Assembly (NCBI GenBank): GCA_029262155.1
Contig: JAJCZW010000153.1
Span: forward strand, 1-34,091
Origin: Gemmatimonadota bacterium
GTDB taxonomy: Bacteria > Gemmatimonadota > Gemmatimonadetes > Gemmatimonadales > GWC2-71-9
DNA length: 34,091 nucleotides
Direction of reading: 5' to 3'
Shown: positions 24,047-32,839 of the stretch, piece after piece
How positions within the stretch are numbered: position 1 is the stretch's first letter
Layout of the letters: the number at the start of each line of letters is the position of its first letter
Made by a program: the position numbers and the translations under genes
The notes under the pieces: model-generated
What the model was told of the DNA's origin: nothing
Seen by the model: the letters and a program-made list of their open reading frames with translations, nothing else
Databases searched by the model: none

Positions 24047-25434
24047 GAGGATATCTCCTTCGGGACTTTGGGATGCGTGGTTGGGGTATCGAGTAGTCGC
24101 AACAAGCGAGTGCGAGATATGGCGAGACGGCGGGCTGCTGCGCTCTTGTTGCCGTGGCAAAGGTCGACCATGGCCGCAGCGGCACTCCGAGTGATCTCAT
24201 CGATGGTTGCTGGGAACGGCAGCGCGTTCGAAACCGTGGGAGTCACATCGGAACGGAACGCGAGATCTTTGGTTCGCACCTCCGGCCCGATTTGTAAGAG
24301 GACTGTGCGTTCCATCAGGTTTCGAAGTTCCCGCACATTGCCGGGCCACGGATATTCCCGGAGACTCTGACAGGCCTCGGCGGAGAGTTTGGGGCAGGGC
24401 ACAGAGTATTCCGTTGCAAACCGATCGAGAAAGTGCTCCGCGAGGAGCACCACATCCCCATCCCGCATACGGAGTGGAGGAAGCTCAATCGGGAGGACGT
24501 TCAATCGGTAATACAGATCTTCGCGGAAGCCACCGTTCCGGACGGCTTCAGCGAGATGGACATGGGTGGCCGCGAGGACCCGAACGTCGACCTGCTTGAC
24601 CGTCGTGCCGCCCAGTCGGCGGATCGTCCGCTGCTCCAGGAATCGAAGGAGCTTGCCCTGAAGAATGAGCGGGAGATGACCGATTTCATCGAGGAAAATC
24701 GTGCCGCCATCCGCGACTTCGAACAGGCCCGGCTTGGCCGAACTGGCATCGGTAAACGCACCCTTCTCATGTCCGAAGAGTTCGCTCTCGAGGAGTTGCT
24801 CTGGGATGGAGGCACAGTTGAGATCGACGAAAGGCGCGTCTCGTCGAGGACCGTTGTAGTGGATCGCTCGAGCGAGGAGTTCCTTTCCGGTACCCGTCTC
24901 CCCCGTAACGAGCACCGTGACGTTGCCACGAGGGATGACACGAGACGCAAGTCCAAGTGCAAAACGGAGCGCTGGGCTCGACCCTAACATGCCATCGAAC
25001 CGATACCGTTTCTCCTGGCTGGTGACGAAACGGCCTTGGGCGAGATGGCTTTGCCGCGCTTCGCCCTGACGTTCCAGCCACGATCGGAGGAGGGCCAGGT
25101 CGTCGGGGAGTGCGAAATAATCGTGGGCACCGCCGGTCAACAACGACACCACCGTTCGGTGGCTCGTCGTTGCCCCCACCACGACGACCCGACCCCCCCG
25201 AAGCTCCGACCGCTCCGCCAGGAGATCTCGGGCCAGATCTTCTCGCCCGCCAGCCGATATGATACGGATGGCGTCTGAATCGGTCGTATGCCACTCGTTC
25301 GCATGATCGGTTCGGACCAAGGTGTAGCCGAGATCCTCGCTCAAGGACGACCAAATAGTCTCGAAGGAGTCACTCATTTCGAGTAACTCCAATGTGATTG
25401 GTGCGTCGGTGGCGATAGCGAGTGTAGTGGTCAC
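24043..25434 (-). CDS. Sigma-54-type transcriptional activator with degenerate receiver domain
   Basis: About 463 residues from GTG 25434. Residues 1-115 have the shape of a receiver domain, but the phospho-acceptor Asp is missing (the beta-3 strand reads AIRIISAGG) and the usual Lys-Pro is replaced by ALPDD. The AAA+ domain (about 145-380) has Walker A GETGTGKE (178-185), the sigma-54 contact loop as GAFTDA instead of GAFTGA (225-230), Walker B GGTIFLDEIG and the second-region motif YPWPGNVREL. A Fis-type helix-turn-helix closes the protein (GNKSAAARRLAISRTRLLRLL). GTG 25434 has GGGGA a few bases upstream; ATG 25377 with GGAG 9 bases upstream is an alternative. The frame is open to 25677 without domain homology. 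Probably autoregulates and drives the coupled lipoprotein gene. Confidence 0.88.
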   Translation of the reverse strand: MTTTLAIATDAPITLELLEMSDSFETIWSSLSEDLGYTLVRTDHANEWHTTDSDAIRIISAGGREDLARDLLAERSELRGGRVVVVGATTSHRTVVSLLTGGAHDYFALPDDLALLRSWLERQGEARQSHLAQGRFVTSQEKRYRFDGMLGSSPALRFALGLASRVIPRGNVTVLVTGETGTGKELLARAIHYNGPRRDAPFVDLNCASIPEQLLESELFGHEKGAFTDASSAKPGLFEVADGGTIFLDEIGHLPLILQGKLLRFLEQRTIRRLGGTTVKQVDVRVLAATHVHLAEAVRNGGFREDLYYRLNVLPIELPPLRMRDGDVVLLAEHFLDRFATEYSVPCPKLSAEACQSLREYPWPGNVRELRNLMERTVLLQIGPEVRTKDLAFRSDVTPTVSNALPFPATIDEITRSAAAAMVDLCHGNKSAAARRLAISRTRLLRLLDTPTTHPKVPKEISS

Positions 25435-25578
25435 ACTTCCCCTGGGGTAGGCGTTGCGTGGAGCAACAAGGGAGGGTGCAAGCAGTAGGCCGAATACCAA
25501 GGATTGCCTCGTAGTCGATAACCTCTTGGTGATAAAGAAGTTACGAATGGTACTCCAGCTTGAGCGGCGTGGGTGGTC

Positions 25579-25618
25579 CATAACGAAACAATCCAATTGT
25601 ATCATAACGATACGATCA
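25579..25618 (-). promoter_or_regulatory. Candidate promoter/operator upstream of the sigma-54-type regulator
   Basis: Two near-direct repeats, 13 of 16 bases alike, start at 25579 and 25603 (CATAACGAWACRATC), 24 bases apart. The inverted repeat GTATC-N5-GATAC lies at 25599-25613. On the minus strand TACAAT (25601-25596) is a good -10-like hexamer overlapping it, though no clear -35 is present. Together they suggest a protein-binding site at the regulator promoter. Confidence 0.3.
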
Positions 25619-26506
25619 CCATGACCGGATGAATGAGAGCCCGAACTGGTGTGCGACGTAGGGTTTGTCCGGGTCATTCGACCGGCGGTTTTCGAACTCG
25701 TAGGTCATGGTGATGCCGAGTGCCCGCCATGGGTAAAGGGTCCACTCGACTTGGAGTTGACGCTGTTGGTCTCGTCGGAAGGGGTTGTCCGGGAGTTCAT
25801 CCACCACCCGCGAGCGATAATGTTTTGGGCGGTACTTGCCCTCGACCGATACCTCTCCAAAGGGGCCGCGGAACTCCATCTCCGAACGGAGGGTCCAGCG
25901 GTCGTAGTCGTGGCGGTCGCTTTCGGAGTCGTTCCGCTCGACCCGCCCCCCGACCGACCAGCGGACACTCCGGATGAGTTGTTGTCGGACCTCCACGTCG
26001 AGGTAGCGGTTAACGGCATCTCGGCTTCCATCGCCACCGAACCGACGGAGTCGGGTGGTCCCGCGGAGGCGGAGCCTCGTGCCGGAAGGCGGTCGCCATT
26101 CCAGTTCTTCGGACAGGGTGTATTGATCGCCGAGGTCACGATCCTCCGATGACCCCTTGAGGGTGACGTTGCCCTCTGTCCGGAATGCCAGTCGCCGTGT
26201 CGGGCGGGCGGACAGGGCGAGTTGGGCGTCGTGGCTGACGCGATTCCAGCGATTCCGAATCGAGTAACGATGTCCAGCGGCCTCATATCGCAATTCGATC
26301 CAAGGGCGGACGGCCTGGTCTTGGAAGAAGAACCCCATCCCCACGACACCACCGACGGCGGCCACAGGAACATCTTCGTGCTCGATGTTGCTTTCCGCCA
26401 CCATCGAGGTTCGGAATTGATACCGGAAGGGGGCGGAGGGCAGTTGTCCCCAAAGCGTATGTGAGGTCAGCAGCATACCCACGGTGAGAACGATGATGCG
26501 TGTCAT
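25616..26506 (-). CDS. Outer-membrane beta-barrel protein
   Basis: A 296-residue exported protein. Residues 1-20 are a signal peptide ending LWGQ. The rest is a series of short amphipathic strands alternating with turns (RPWIELRYEAAGHRYSIRNR, TRLRLRGTTRLRRFGG, VRWSVGGRVERNDS, ALGITMTYEFENRRS). It ends in GLSFIRSW with a terminal aromatic residue, as outer-membrane barrels do for BAM recognition. The strand count fits roughly 12-16 strands. ATG 26506 overlaps the stop of the preceding phosphotransferase-fold gene (ATGA), placing the barrel as the last gene of the glycan-type cluster, perhaps an export or anchoring partner. Confidence 0.75.
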   Translation of the reverse strand: MTRIIVLTVGMLLTSHTLWGQLPSAPFRYQFRTSMVAESNIEHEDVPVAAVGGVVGMGFFFQDQAVRPWIELRYEAAGHRYSIRNRWNRVSHDAQLALSARPTRRLAFRTEGNVTLKGSSEDRDLGDQYTLSEELEWRPPSGTRLRLRGTTRLRRFGGDGSRDAVNRYLDVEVRQQLIRSVRWSVGGRVERNDSESDRHDYDRWTLRSEMEFRGPFGEVSVEGKYRPKHYRSRVVDELPDNPFRRDQQRQLQVEWTLYPWRALGITMTYEFENRRSNDPDKPYVAHQFGLSFIRSW

Positions 26507-27501
26507 GGCGTGTGTCCTAACCTATTGCGACAGCATTTCACGAGATGTGGTGTCGCCTGGGCCCGACTGGGGATGCGTTGACTAATGGCGACATGTCGGA
26601 TGAGAGCGAGTGTCTCATATCGATGGACGGTGGCCTCATCGATTGACTCGGCGGCACGGTAGCCCGCGAGCAGAGGAGCACGGAGCGCAGTCAAGGGGCC
26701 TTCGGCTCCATGGCGCCGAAGATCGGCCTCGATCAGGTGGGCGCAGCAATTCCCGATGTCGAGCGCCGGGTCGCCACGGGTGGCGAGGTCGAGATCGAGG
26801 AGGGTAATCCGATCGGGACGAACCAAGAGTTGGTCGGGATAGAAGTCGCGGTGAATGGTGGCGGGACAGCCGCTGGGCAGCTGATCCACGATCCGGGCGG
26901 CGCCGGACCGCAGTTCTTTTGCGATCGGGCCGTACTCCGAGGTGACCGAAGCCAGTCGACTCAGTTGTTTGTCGAGGATGGCGAGTTCACGGGTTGGGTC
27001 GTGTCGACGGTCCACCGCGGGTGCGAAGCGGTGGAAGGTGGCGAGTGCTTGTCCGATGCGATACGAGGCCTCCGCCCCATGAGGTCCGTCAAGGGCGAGG
27101 GCGCCAGGGATACCCGGGGCCTCCCCCTGGAGCCAGAGATTGAGGGCGGGGATGGTACCGAGCACTGGTGGGACGTTGGCCGGACCGGGGCCATCCCACC
27201 GGAGGGGAGTTGTGGCGAGCGCCGTATGCAGAGCCACGGTGCGCCGATCGAGCCCGCGTGCGCGCATCTTGCCTAACACCGAGAGCTGCCAGGTTCCATC
27301 TGGAGCTGCGAGGCGATATCGAATGAGGCACCGTCGACCGGGCTTGTGCCTGATGATCGACGCGGCGGCGAGCCGGACTTGGTCCGGGATGGCGGTGTGG
27401 TCCCGTACCGTGCAGAGCAGGTCCCGCTCCACGACGGCCGGATCCAGCGCGGCTTCCAACCATGGGAGGCGTGGATCGAGGCGTGATCGGACTAGGGGCA
27501 T
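26503..27501 (-). CDS. Phosphotransferase (APH/choline-kinase fold), small form
   Basis: A 332-residue kinase-fold protein of the aminoglycoside-phosphotransferase superfamily. The N-lobe has the RHKPGRRCLIRYRL strand pair (51-64). The catalytic loop is IHRDFYPDQ (216-224), with Asp219 as base and Gln224 where most relatives have Asn. The metal-binding DLDLA is at 236-240, followed by GDPALDIGN. It likely phosphorylates a small molecule or sugar rather than conferring drug resistance, given the glycosyltransferase setting. Its start overlaps the previous gene by 10 bases and its stop overlaps the barrel gene start. Confidence 0.82.
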   Translation of the reverse strand: MPLVRSRLDPRLPWLEAALDPAVVERDLLCTVRDHTAIPDQVRLAAASIIRHKPGRRCLIRYRLAAPDGTWQLSVLGKMRARGLDRRTVALHTALATTPLRWDGPGPANVPPVLGTIPALNLWLQGEAPGIPGALALDGPHGAEASYRIGQALATFHRFAPAVDRRHDPTRELAILDKQLSRLASVTSEYGPIAKELRSGAARIVDQLPSGCPATIHRDFYPDQLLVRPDRITLLDLDLATRGDPALDIGNCCAHLIEADLRRHGAEGPLTALRAPLLAGYRAAESIDEATVHRYETLALIRHVAISQRIPSRAQATPHLVKCCRNRLGHTP

Positions 27502-28781
27502 GTGACCAACCGCCGACCACCAAGGACGGGCGCAAATCTTGTTCGGCTTGCCTCCAGCAGTTGCTCCGCACGGTCACTCCACCCCGGTTCCCGATGCCGG
27601 AAAGGATCGGGGACAAGGTTCAGGCAGCCGATGCTGGTAAACAGACTGACCCGACGGTCCCACTCCGAGGACCGGGCACGATACCCGACGCACAAGGCCT
27701 CCCACAGCTCCTCCGCACGCCGCGGATCCAAGCGTCCTCGAAGTACATCGCGCTCCAAATGGGCTCGGAAACAACCCAAATCCTCTGCGGCGTCGCCAAC
27801 CTGAAGTTGGTCAAAGTCCAAGAAACCAACTTTCCCCCGGTCGATGAGCACCTGCTTGGCATAGAAGTCACCGTGGATGGTGGCTGTCGGTGTGCTGAAC
27901 TCGTCCAACGCTCCGATCAGTGACTGAACGTGGGTGCGAATGACGCCGGCTCGGGCAGGGAGGAGGCGCGTCAACATCGGGGCCAGACCCTGTAGGTGAT
28001 CGCGAAGATGGTCGCTGAAGCGTGGTTCGGTTCGGAGGTAGCTCCGGGCATGGAAGGCGCGCAGTGCTTCGCCGACCGCCTCCACTCCCCGTGCCGGCCA
28101 CGTCGGGTCTAGCGAGAGATCGACCAGTACCTTGCCGGGAACCCACCGCATCAAGAGCGTTTGGGCGCGGAGATCGTGATTGATGAGTGCCGCCGTCGCG
28201 TATTCCGGCGTTGGCGGAACCAAGGACGCCCCCCGAAGGGCCGCATGATAGCGATTCCGGGCGTGCACCTTGACCACGCATCCCTCGGCGTGGTTTTCCG
28301 ATCGAACCCTGAGGACCGCGCGACGCTGAGGTTTGTAGCGGAGGATCGTTGCCGTCGTCGGGTCGGTCGAGGGGAACGGCCACGCTTGTCCCTGGTGGGT
28401 GAGCAACCGACGGAGGGCAGGCAGGTCAGGGTCGTTGGGGAACACCCGTATCAACAGTGGTGCTGTCTGGCAGAGCACCCCCATCGTTCCGAAGGGCCCA
28501 CCGGGTACTGCATCTGCTTTCCGAAGACGGTACTTCCCTTCCGCCCGTTCACTGGCGGTAATGACGTATCCATCGATCCGTCCCTCATCCGTCTCCAACT
28601 GCAGGCCGGCCAGGCAACTGGTTCCAGGTTTGTACCGGAGATAGGTCGTGGTGAGGTCGGTAACGCGCCCGGGGTACTCTCGTTGGACGAGGGACAAGAG
28701 ACGCTCGGGGTCCAGTACCATCTCCAACCCCGGAAGCGTAGGGTCAGCCGCAATGAGATTGCGATCAGCCGGCGATAGCAT
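27492..28781 (-). CDS. Phosphotransferase (APH fold) with duplicated N-lobe segment
   Basis: A 429-residue APH-superfamily protein. The C-lobe is complete: IHGDFYAKQ at 302-310 (Asp305, with Gln310 in place of the usual Asn) and FLDFDQLQVGDAAEDLG from 320. What is odd is the N-terminal half. An RYKP strand motif occurs twice, at 49-52 (TYLRYKPGTSC) and 148-151 (ILRYKPQRRA), each followed by similar strand-turn-strand sequence, so the N-lobe core appears duplicated. ATG 28781 is chosen for AGGAGG 9 bases upstream. It overlaps the ABC transporter end by 17 bases. The frame upstream to 29018 lies inside the ABC gene and has no homology. Confidence 0.8.
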   Translation of the reverse strand: MLSPADRNLIAADPTLPGLEMVLDPERLLSLVQREYPGRVTDLTTTYLRYKPGTSCLAGLQLETDEGRIDGYVITASERAEGKYRLRKADAVPGGPFGTMGVLCQTAPLLIRVFPNDPDLPALRRLLTHQGQAWPFPSTDPTTATILRYKPQRRAVLRVRSENHAEGCVVKVHARNRYHAALRGASLVPPTPEYATAALINHDLRAQTLLMRWVPGKVLVDLSLDPTWPARGVEAVGEALRAFHARSYLRTEPRFSDHLRDHLQGLAPMLTRLLPARAGVIRTHVQSLIGALDEFSTPTATIHGDFYAKQVLIDRGKVGFLDFDQLQVGDAAEDLGCFRAHLERDVLRGRLDPRRAEELWEALCVGYRARSSEWDRRVSLFTSIGCLNLVPDPFRHREPGWSDRAEQLLEASRTRFAPVLGGRRLVTCP

Positions 28782-30504
28782 GACGATGTGCCTCCTGGAT
28801 CTGCCCATGGTCGAGCACGATCTGACGATCCGCACACAGTGCCAAAGCGAGATCGTGGGTGATGATGAGTGTGGTTCGATTCCGCGCGAGGTGATCGATG
28901 GAGTCGGTGACGATCGATCGGTTGCCTGCGTCGAGACCGGTGGTCGGTTCATCCAGTATGAGAATGGGGGACGGCCGGAGTGCGGCCCGCGCGAGTGCGA
29001 TCCGCTGCCGTTGGCCACTGCTCAGGGTTGATCCACGTTCTCCGAGAATGGTCCGATAGCCGTCGGGCAGCTGGCAAATGAAGTCGTGAGCGTTCACCAA
29101 TCGTGCGGCCGACTCGATCGCATCTTGGTCGGCGGTGGGGTCTCCCTGACCGATGTTTTCAGCAATGGACACCCCAAATACCAGGCTATCCTGGGGCACC
29201 AAGTTGATCTGACGCCGGAGCGAACGTACCTGAAACCGACGGAGGTCCACCCCATCGATGGAAATCGATCCGGAGGTGGGGTCATAGAACCGAAGCAAGA
29301 GGCTGGCGATGGTGCTTTTGCCGTGACCCGACGGGCCGACGATCGCGACCCGCTCGCCGGGCTGGATCTGGAGGGAAAGCTGGCGCAGGACCGGCACCGC
29401 GGCGTCGTAGCTGAAGCTGACATCGTCGAAACAGATCGCTCCCCGGAACGGGGGGGCCGGAATCGCGTCATCGGCATCGCGGATATCCGATTCGTATTCG
29501 AACACCTCCAGCAATCGCTCCCCTGCGGCCGCCGCCTTGGCGAGGCGGTTCATGTACTTGGCGAGGTCACGCACTGGCTTCAGTGCGCTCTTGAGGTAGC
29601 TCAAGAACACGACGAGATCGCCCACCGAGACCGAACCGGCAAGGGCGAGATGGGCCCCAACGCCCAACACGGATGCGCTTGCCATTGCGGTCAATACGTC
29701 GACCGACCGCTCCAACTGTGCGGCCAGGCGTCTCCCCGCCACATCGTTCGCCTTATTCTTATTCTCGTTACGTGCGAGCGCGCCGGTCACGGTGTCTTCG
29801 AGGCCCATCGTCTTGACGAGCTTCATCGCCCCGAGGGTCTCGGTCATCGACGCGGCGACTTTTCCCTCACGACTCCGCTGTTGGGTTGCCGCACGATGAA
29901 TTCGGGGGACCAGCTTGACGGCCGCGAGGGCAAAGAGGGGGAGGGTGGCGATGGCCACCAATGCAAGCCGCCACTCCATCCACAACATCACCCCGGCCAA
30001 CACCACCAGGGTCAGCATATTCCCCACCAAGGGGAGCACACCGGTGACGAGCACATCACGCATCAGATCGACATCACGACCGAGGCGCTGCACCAGGTCG
30101 CCACTCCGGGCGCGTGAATGAAAGGCGAGTGGCAGGTGCTGCAGATGTTCGAACAGCCGAAGGCGGATTGCCGACAAGATGCGGTTACCCGCGATCGAAA
30201 ATCCTAGGGTGTTCAGGAAGGTGGCGAAGGCTCGGCCCGAAGTCATGAGCACGAGGGCGATGGCCGCAAGGAGGATAGCGATGCCCGGGGAGACGGCGGT
30301 CCAGCCGTTAGGCCAGCCTGTGGCACCCTGTCCCAAAACGCTATCGAGGATGAACTTGAGTGGCCACGGCTCGAGCGTCTTGAAGAGGATTTCTCCGCCG
30401 AGTGCGGTGGCCGATCCGAGCAAGAGCCAGCGTTCGGTGAGCACCTCGTTGCGAAAGAGCCCTACCAGACGCCGGAGGGCGCTTCCGGGTTGGCGTGCAG
30501 CCAT
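28765..30504 (-). CDS. ABC transporter half-molecule (membrane plus ATPase), exporter type
   Basis: A 579-residue type IV (MsbA/lipid A-like) half-transporter that would act as a homodimer. The membrane domain spans about 25-315 with six hydrophobic segments. The ATPase has Walker A GPSGHGKS (390-397), Q-loop NLVPQD, signature LSSGQ (494-498; LSGGQ in most), Walker B ILILDE (514-519) and H-loop IITHD. ATG 30504 follows the stop of the GT4 gene as TGATG with one shared base. An in-frame start at 30645 lies inside that gene. In this cluster it probably exports a glycolipid or glycan; substrate unknown. Confidence 0.9.
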   Translation of the reverse strand: MAARQPGSALRRLVGLFRNEVLTERWLLLGSATALGGEILFKTLEPWPLKFILDSVLGQGATGWPNGWTAVSPGIAILLAAIALVLMTSGRAFATFLNTLGFSIAGNRILSAIRLRLFEHLQHLPLAFHSRARSGDLVQRLGRDVDLMRDVLVTGVLPLVGNMLTLVVLAGVMLWMEWRLALVAIATLPLFALAAVKLVPRIHRAATQQRSREGKVAASMTETLGAMKLVKTMGLEDTVTGALARNENKNKANDVAGRRLAAQLERSVDVLTAMASASVLGVGAHLALAGSVSVGDLVVFLSYLKSALKPVRDLAKYMNRLAKAAAAGERLLEVFEYESDIRDADDAIPAPPFRGAICFDDVSFSYDAAVPVLRQLSLQIQPGERVAIVGPSGHGKSTIASLLLRFYDPTSGSISIDGVDLRRFQVRSLRRQINLVPQDSLVFGVSIAENIGQGDPTADQDAIESAARLVNAHDFICQLPDGYRTILGERGSTLSSGQRQRIALARAALRPSPILILDEPTTGLDAGNRSIVTDSIDHLARNRTTLIITHDLALALCADRQIVLDHGQIQEAHRHAIAG

Positions 30505-31685
30505 CAGAAGGCCACCCCGATGAGGGAGGCGAAGGCGGGCCGTACCCGAGGGGCCCGGGGCAGATCCAGAATCCGCTGCGCGACCCGATCCCAGGTGTAG
30601 TGCGTTTCCACGAGTCGGCGGCCAGCGTTGGCCAGCCGGGTGCACAAGCTCGGATCCGCGGCGAGCCGGACGATGGCGTTTGCCATGGCGGGCACATCTC
30701 CAGGTGTGACTAACAGTGCCGTCCGACCATCGATCAGGGTGTGGGCCAGCTGCCCGGTGCGGCTTGCGATGACCGGGAGCGATGCCGCGAGATATTCGAA
30801 CACCTTAAGTGGTGAGAAATAGTTCTCTTCCCCGGTGGGGTAGGGCGCCATCGCGATATCCATCTGGCGGAGAAGACCTGGGATCTGGTCCGGCGGCACC
30901 GCTCCGGTCCAGGTGACCCGATCGGCGCATCCGTGCTGAGCGAGAAGCGCTCCGATCGATTCGCGTTCCGGCCCGTCGCCGACCAGGAGCAGGTGTGCCT
31001 TGGGCAGCCGGTTCACGATGGCGGCAAATGCTTGGGCAAGGCCGGTCAGCCCGTGCCATGGCTTCATCGTCCCCACGAATCCTACGGTGAATCGTTCCGG
31101 ATCGCGTGTGGTGGCCCCAGCGAACTTGCCGGTGTCGACGCCGTTCGGAATGACCGAGATGCGGGTGCTCCGGTCGCCGAAATGACGGACATAATCGGCC
31201 ACACCGTCGGAGACCGCCACCACCGCGGTGGCGACACCCACCGCCCGCCGGACCACTCGTTCGGCTTCTTCGACGGAGGTCAATGCGCGATGGCGCTGCG
31301 CTTCGCGGATGAGGGGCGCGTTGACTTCGAGGATACCGGGAACCCCGACCCGACTTGCCGCTTCCATCCCGGCGTAGCCCCAGAGACCGTAGCGCTCATA
31401 GATCATATCGAACGGGCCGGCGATGGCGATCTGCTGCGACAGATCATTGTTCGCCTCGTCGATAGCGGCACGCGAGGGCGATGCCAGAGAGGGGAACCCC
31501 TGCAGGTCATGGATCGGGAGGGTGGACAGATCGACGGGAACGGAGCCGCCGCGGCGACTCGTAAAGAGATCCACCGTGGCACCCTGGCGATGAAACGCAC
31601 GGATAATCTCTTGGACGTGAACGGAGCACCCCTTCTGACCACAGACTGGCACTCCACGATCGGTACTGATATAGGCGATACGCAT
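30504..31685 (-). CDS. Glycosyltransferase family 4 protein (second of pair)
   Basis: A 393-residue GT-B glycosyltransferase, retaining GT4 type. The N-terminal domain begins MRIAYISTDRGVPVCG with QEIIRAFHRQGATVDLFTS. The C-terminal donor-binding domain has GFVGTMKPWHGLTGLAQAF, HLLLVGDGPERE and NYFSPLKVFEYLAASLPVIAS, the nucleotide-sugar site of the family. It transfers a sugar from an activated donor to a growing glycan or lipid, probably at the cytoplasmic face. Its ATG shares one base with the stop of the upstream GT4 gene (TAATG), and its own stop touches the ABC gene start. Confidence 0.9.
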   Translation of the reverse strand: MRIAYISTDRGVPVCGQKGCSVHVQEIIRAFHRQGATVDLFTSRRGGSVPVDLSTLPIHDLQGFPSLASPSRAAIDEANNDLSQQIAIAGPFDMIYERYGLWGYAGMEAASRVGVPGILEVNAPLIREAQRHRALTSVEEAERVVRRAVGVATAVVAVSDGVADYVRHFGDRSTRISVIPNGVDTGKFAGATTRDPERFTVGFVGTMKPWHGLTGLAQAFAAIVNRLPKAHLLLVGDGPERESIGALLAQHGCADRVTWTGAVPPDQIPGLLRQMDIAMAPYPTGEENYFSPLKVFEYLAASLPVIASRTGQLAHTLIDGRTALLVTPGDVPAMANAIVRLAADPSLCTRLANAGRRLVETHYTWDRVAQRILDLPRAPRVRPAFASLIGVAF

Positions 31686-32836
31686 TAGGCGACTTCCGCC
31701 GTAGAAGTGAGACAGGATGAGGCGTGAAAGACGTCTCGAAGGCGGGCGCCGTTGTAGGCGAGGTCAAACTCGCTTTCGATCAGTTCACGAGCGGAGCGGG
31801 CTCGCCTTGAGGCTCCGGCCGGTTGCCGGAAGACGGCGGTAATGGATTCCGCCAGGGCCCGGACGTCGCCAGGTGAGACCAAGAGGCCGGTGTGTTCATG
31901 CCGCACGATCTCGGGGATTCCTGTGACGCGGGTACTGATACACGGCACCCCCATCGCCATCGCTTCGAGTAAGACCGTCGGAAGGCCATCCCGATCGCCG
32001 CTGCCAGCGACGACACACGGCGCGACGAAGGTGCTTGCACGGCGCATCTGTTCCAGAACAAACGGACGGGGTCGGGCCCCCAACAACCTGATGTGATTCT
32101 CCAACCCGTGAGTAGCGATCTGCTGATGTAAGGCGGATTCGAGCGGACCGGTTCCGATGATTTCACATCGGAAGGTGACCTGTTGGGCTGCCAACATGAC
32201 GCAGGCGTCGATCAGGTCGGTGAACCCCTTCTTCTCCACCAGCCGCCCGACGGCCAGGATGGTTCGGGGCGTCCGGTGCATGCTGGCCCGCGGGATGGCG
32301 GTGAGATCGAGTCCGTTATAGATCCGGACGATAAGCCCAGCCGATGCGGGGGCGAGATGCGTGAGATAGCGAACGTTGTAGTCGCTCACCGTCACCACCT
32401 GATTGGCGCCGCTGATCTTGGCGATGAGGTCGGTGTGGTCCACCGACTCGTGGTAGATATCCTTCGCGTGCGCTGTAAAGCTGTAGGGAATGCCGGTCAT
32501 CCGGGAGACAAGACGAGCGACGGTAGTGGCGCTGGTCCCGAAGTGCGCATGGAGATGCGTGATGCGACGAGTCTGCACCATGCGGGCGATGTCCCGGGCC
32601 TGCCGATGTTCCCGCGACTCGATGGGCCGGCCCACGGTTAGGGACGGGCCGCTTCCCTCCAGATAGGTCACGGGGTAGTGCACCTCCGACGCTTCCGGTT
32701 GGCGTTGCCGTTCGGTCGGTCGGCGGAGCGCGAAGATGTCGACCTCCAAGCCGGCGGCCTGATGGGCCAACAACTCCGACACGATGAATGTTTCGGATAG
32801 TCGGGGGTAGCGCTTGAGGATATAGGCGACTCGCAT
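31685..32836 (-). CDS. Glycosyltransferase family 4 protein (first of pair, WcaL-like)
   Basis: A 383-residue GT4 glycosyltransferase. The N-terminus MRVAYILKRYPRLSETFIVSELL is typical of colanic-acid WcaL-type and exopolysaccharide enzymes. THLHAHFGTSATTVARL and SFTAHAKDIYHESV follow. The donor domain has ILAVGRLVEKKGFTDLIDA and DGLPTVLLEAMAMGVPCIS; the usual EGxxxxxxE motif reads D-G-L-P-T-V-L-L-E, so the first Glu is replaced by Asp. It probably adds a sugar to an exopolysaccharide or glycolipid. It starts 3 bases after the preceding gene ends. Confidence 0.9.
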   Translation of the reverse strand: MRVAYILKRYPRLSETFIVSELLAHQAAGLEVDIFALRRPTERQRQPEASEVHYPVTYLEGSGPSLTVGRPIESREHRQARDIARMVQTRRITHLHAHFGTSATTVARLVSRMTGIPYSFTAHAKDIYHESVDHTDLIAKISGANQVVTVSDYNVRYLTHLAPASAGLIVRIYNGLDLTAIPRASMHRTPRTILAVGRLVEKKGFTDLIDACVMLAAQQVTFRCEIIGTGPLESALHQQIATHGLENHIRLLGARPRPFVLEQMRRASTFVAPCVVAGSGDRDGLPTVLLEAMAMGVPCISTRVTGIPEIVRHEHTGLLVSPGDVRALAESITAVFRQPAGASRRARSARELIESEFDLAYNGARLRDVFHASSCLTSTAEVA

Positions 32837-32839
32837 GGG

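Noticed and set aside
25548-25565. TGGTAC...CTTGAG as a sigma-54 -24/-12 promoter
   Set aside because: The GG-to-GC spacing is wrong (TG at the -12 position) and it points away from the regulator gene.
26503-28781. The two APH-fold genes as antibiotic resistance genes
   Set aside because: They sit inside a glycosyltransferase/exporter operon, have Gln in the catalytic loop and do not resemble known resistance enzymes beyond the fold.
29086-30117. Plus-strand open frame of 343 codons opposite the ABC transporter
   Set aside because: The Walker and signature motifs are on the minus strand; this frame is a His/Gln-rich shadow.
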